The translations under genes and the position numbers were made by a program. A stretch of DNA of 6,761 nucleotides, taken from the NCBI GenBank assembly GCA_001898095.1, contig MKSH01000088.1, positions 21,439-28,199 on the forward strand, given 5' to 3'. This DNA comes from Solirubrobacterales bacterium 70-9 (GTDB taxonomy: Bacteria > Actinomycetota > Thermoleophilia > Solirubrobacterales > 70-9). Below the pieces are notes generated by a model. That model worked only from the letters and a program-made list of their open reading frames with translations, searched no databases and was not told the origin of the DNA. Below, piece by piece: positions 6,430-6,761 of the stretch. Numbering within the stretch: the first letter of the stretch is position 1; the number at the start of each line of letters is the position of its first letter.

Positions 6430-6437
6430 CAGTCTCC

Positions 6438-6761
6438 TTGCGAGCGTTGGTCATCTCCGACACGCACTTCGGCGCCTGGACCGGCCGCGACCTCCTGCAC
6501 GAGGACTTCTTCCTCGAGCGCCTGACACCCGCGCTGGACGGGATCGACGAGGTGATCCTGCTCGGTGACCTCTTCGACTTCCTCTTCGGCTCGGTCGCCG
6601 ACGCCGTCGACGCCTCCGCCGGGCTGCTGAAGATCTTCGCCGAGAAGCTGCCCGGTAAGCGCTTCGTCTTCCTCTCCGGCAACCACGACCACCACTTCGT
6701 CCACCGCGACGAAGAGAACCAGCTGGAGGCAGCGCTGGCGCGCGGCGAGACCCTGCGCCCC
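6438..6761 (+). CDS. Calcineurin-like metallophosphoesterase (C-terminus beyond the window)
   Basis: 108 codons are visible and the frame is open at the right edge. The protein starts directly with the metal-binding motifs of calcineurin-like phosphoesterases: SDTHFG (D8, H10), LLGDLFDF (D44, D47) and FLSGNHDHH (N82, H83). The order DxH, GDxxD, GNHD is that of the dinuclear-metal phosphatase fold, so it should hydrolyse a phosphomonoester or phosphodiester. The substrate cannot be told from this part; the GDLFDFLFG segment loosely resembles UDP-diacylglucosamine hydrolase-like (LpxH-type) members, but that is weak. The TTG at 6438 is chosen because the first beta strand (RALVISD) begins just after it and a TANNNT box lies 8 nt upstream; a further upstream start would run into the promoter region. 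Confidence 0.88.
   Translation, partial: MRALVISDTHFGAWTGRDLLHEDFFLERLTPALDGIDEVILLGDLFDFLFGSVADAVDASAGLLKIFAEKLPGKRFVFLSGNHDHHFVHRDEENQLEAALARGETLRP

Larger units (their letters stand above)
5956..6437. other. Gene-free, hairpin-rich intergenic region between the P450 and phosphoesterase genes
   Basis: About 480 bases contain no credible gene. Open frames exist on both strands, but their translations are Arg/Pro/Gly-rich, have no ribosome-binding site and run across the palindromes. The region is instead organised as a row of inverted repeats: 5995-6060, a weaker one at 6059-6118, 6133-6181, a small one at 6226-6242 (GGGAAC/GTTCCC, 5-nt loop) and 6309-6370. Both flanking genes are on the plus strand. 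No tRNA or recognisable riboswitch was found. Confidence 0.75.

Noticed and set aside
5956..6437. Riboswitch or tRNA in the gap
   Set aside because: I looked for cobalamin-, SAM- and cyclic-dinucleotide-like conserved cores and for a tRNA cloverleaf; none fits. The structure seen is simple long hairpins.

Overview
The window is very GC-rich and dominated by G/C-ending codons. It is densely packed and carries two flavin/F420-type oxidoreductases (a PPOX-class protein and a luciferase-like LLM protein), a bacterial P450 and several apparently leaderless genes. This points to a high-GC actinobacterium. A Thermoleophilia/Solirubrobacterales-like source is my guess from family content and composition, not something a sequence search has shown. 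The content is mostly chromosomal housekeeping and accessory metabolism. I see no CRISPR array, phage, insertion sequence, tRNA or rRNA.

Left part (1-1500). A cupin gene on the minus strand runs off the left edge. It is divergent from a TetR-family regulator, and a perfect 16-bp palindrome lies between them over the predicted cupin transcription start. This reads as a self-contained TetR/operator/target unit. The TetR gene converges on a PPOX-class flavin/F420 protein (minus strand) with a GC hairpin between their stops. The PPOX gene is in turn divergent from an LLM oxidoreductase gene.

Middle part (1498-4471). The LLM frame continues without a stop into a DUF167/YggU domain. The join has an internal Shine-Dalgarno followed by GTG, and a stop one base out of frame exactly where the LLM domain ends, so it may be two genes joined by an indel. 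A YdeI/OmpD-associated protein follows 6 nt after its stop, probably as one operon. Next comes a headless C-terminal remnant of a nucleotidyltransferase-like protein, then an intact rlmN with all cluster and catalytic cysteines.

Right part (4472-6761). A 10-bp-arm inverted repeat separates rlmN from a complete cytochrome P450 gene. After the P450 there are about 480 bases without a credible gene. They are packed with long inverted repeats: a 27-position stem, a 21-bp stem and a perfect 20-bp stem followed by CTTTT. A metallophosphoesterase gene then runs off the right edge.

Two initiation classes are visible. The cupin, PPOX, LLM and YdeI genes have strong Shine-Dalgarno sequences. tetR, rlmN, the P450 and the phosphoesterase have no Shine-Dalgarno but carry a TANNNT box 6-8 nt before the start codon, as expected for leaderless transcripts. 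I found no convincing new multi-gene system. The points most worth a second look are the LLM-DUF167 join, the hairpin-rich gap and the leaderless pattern.
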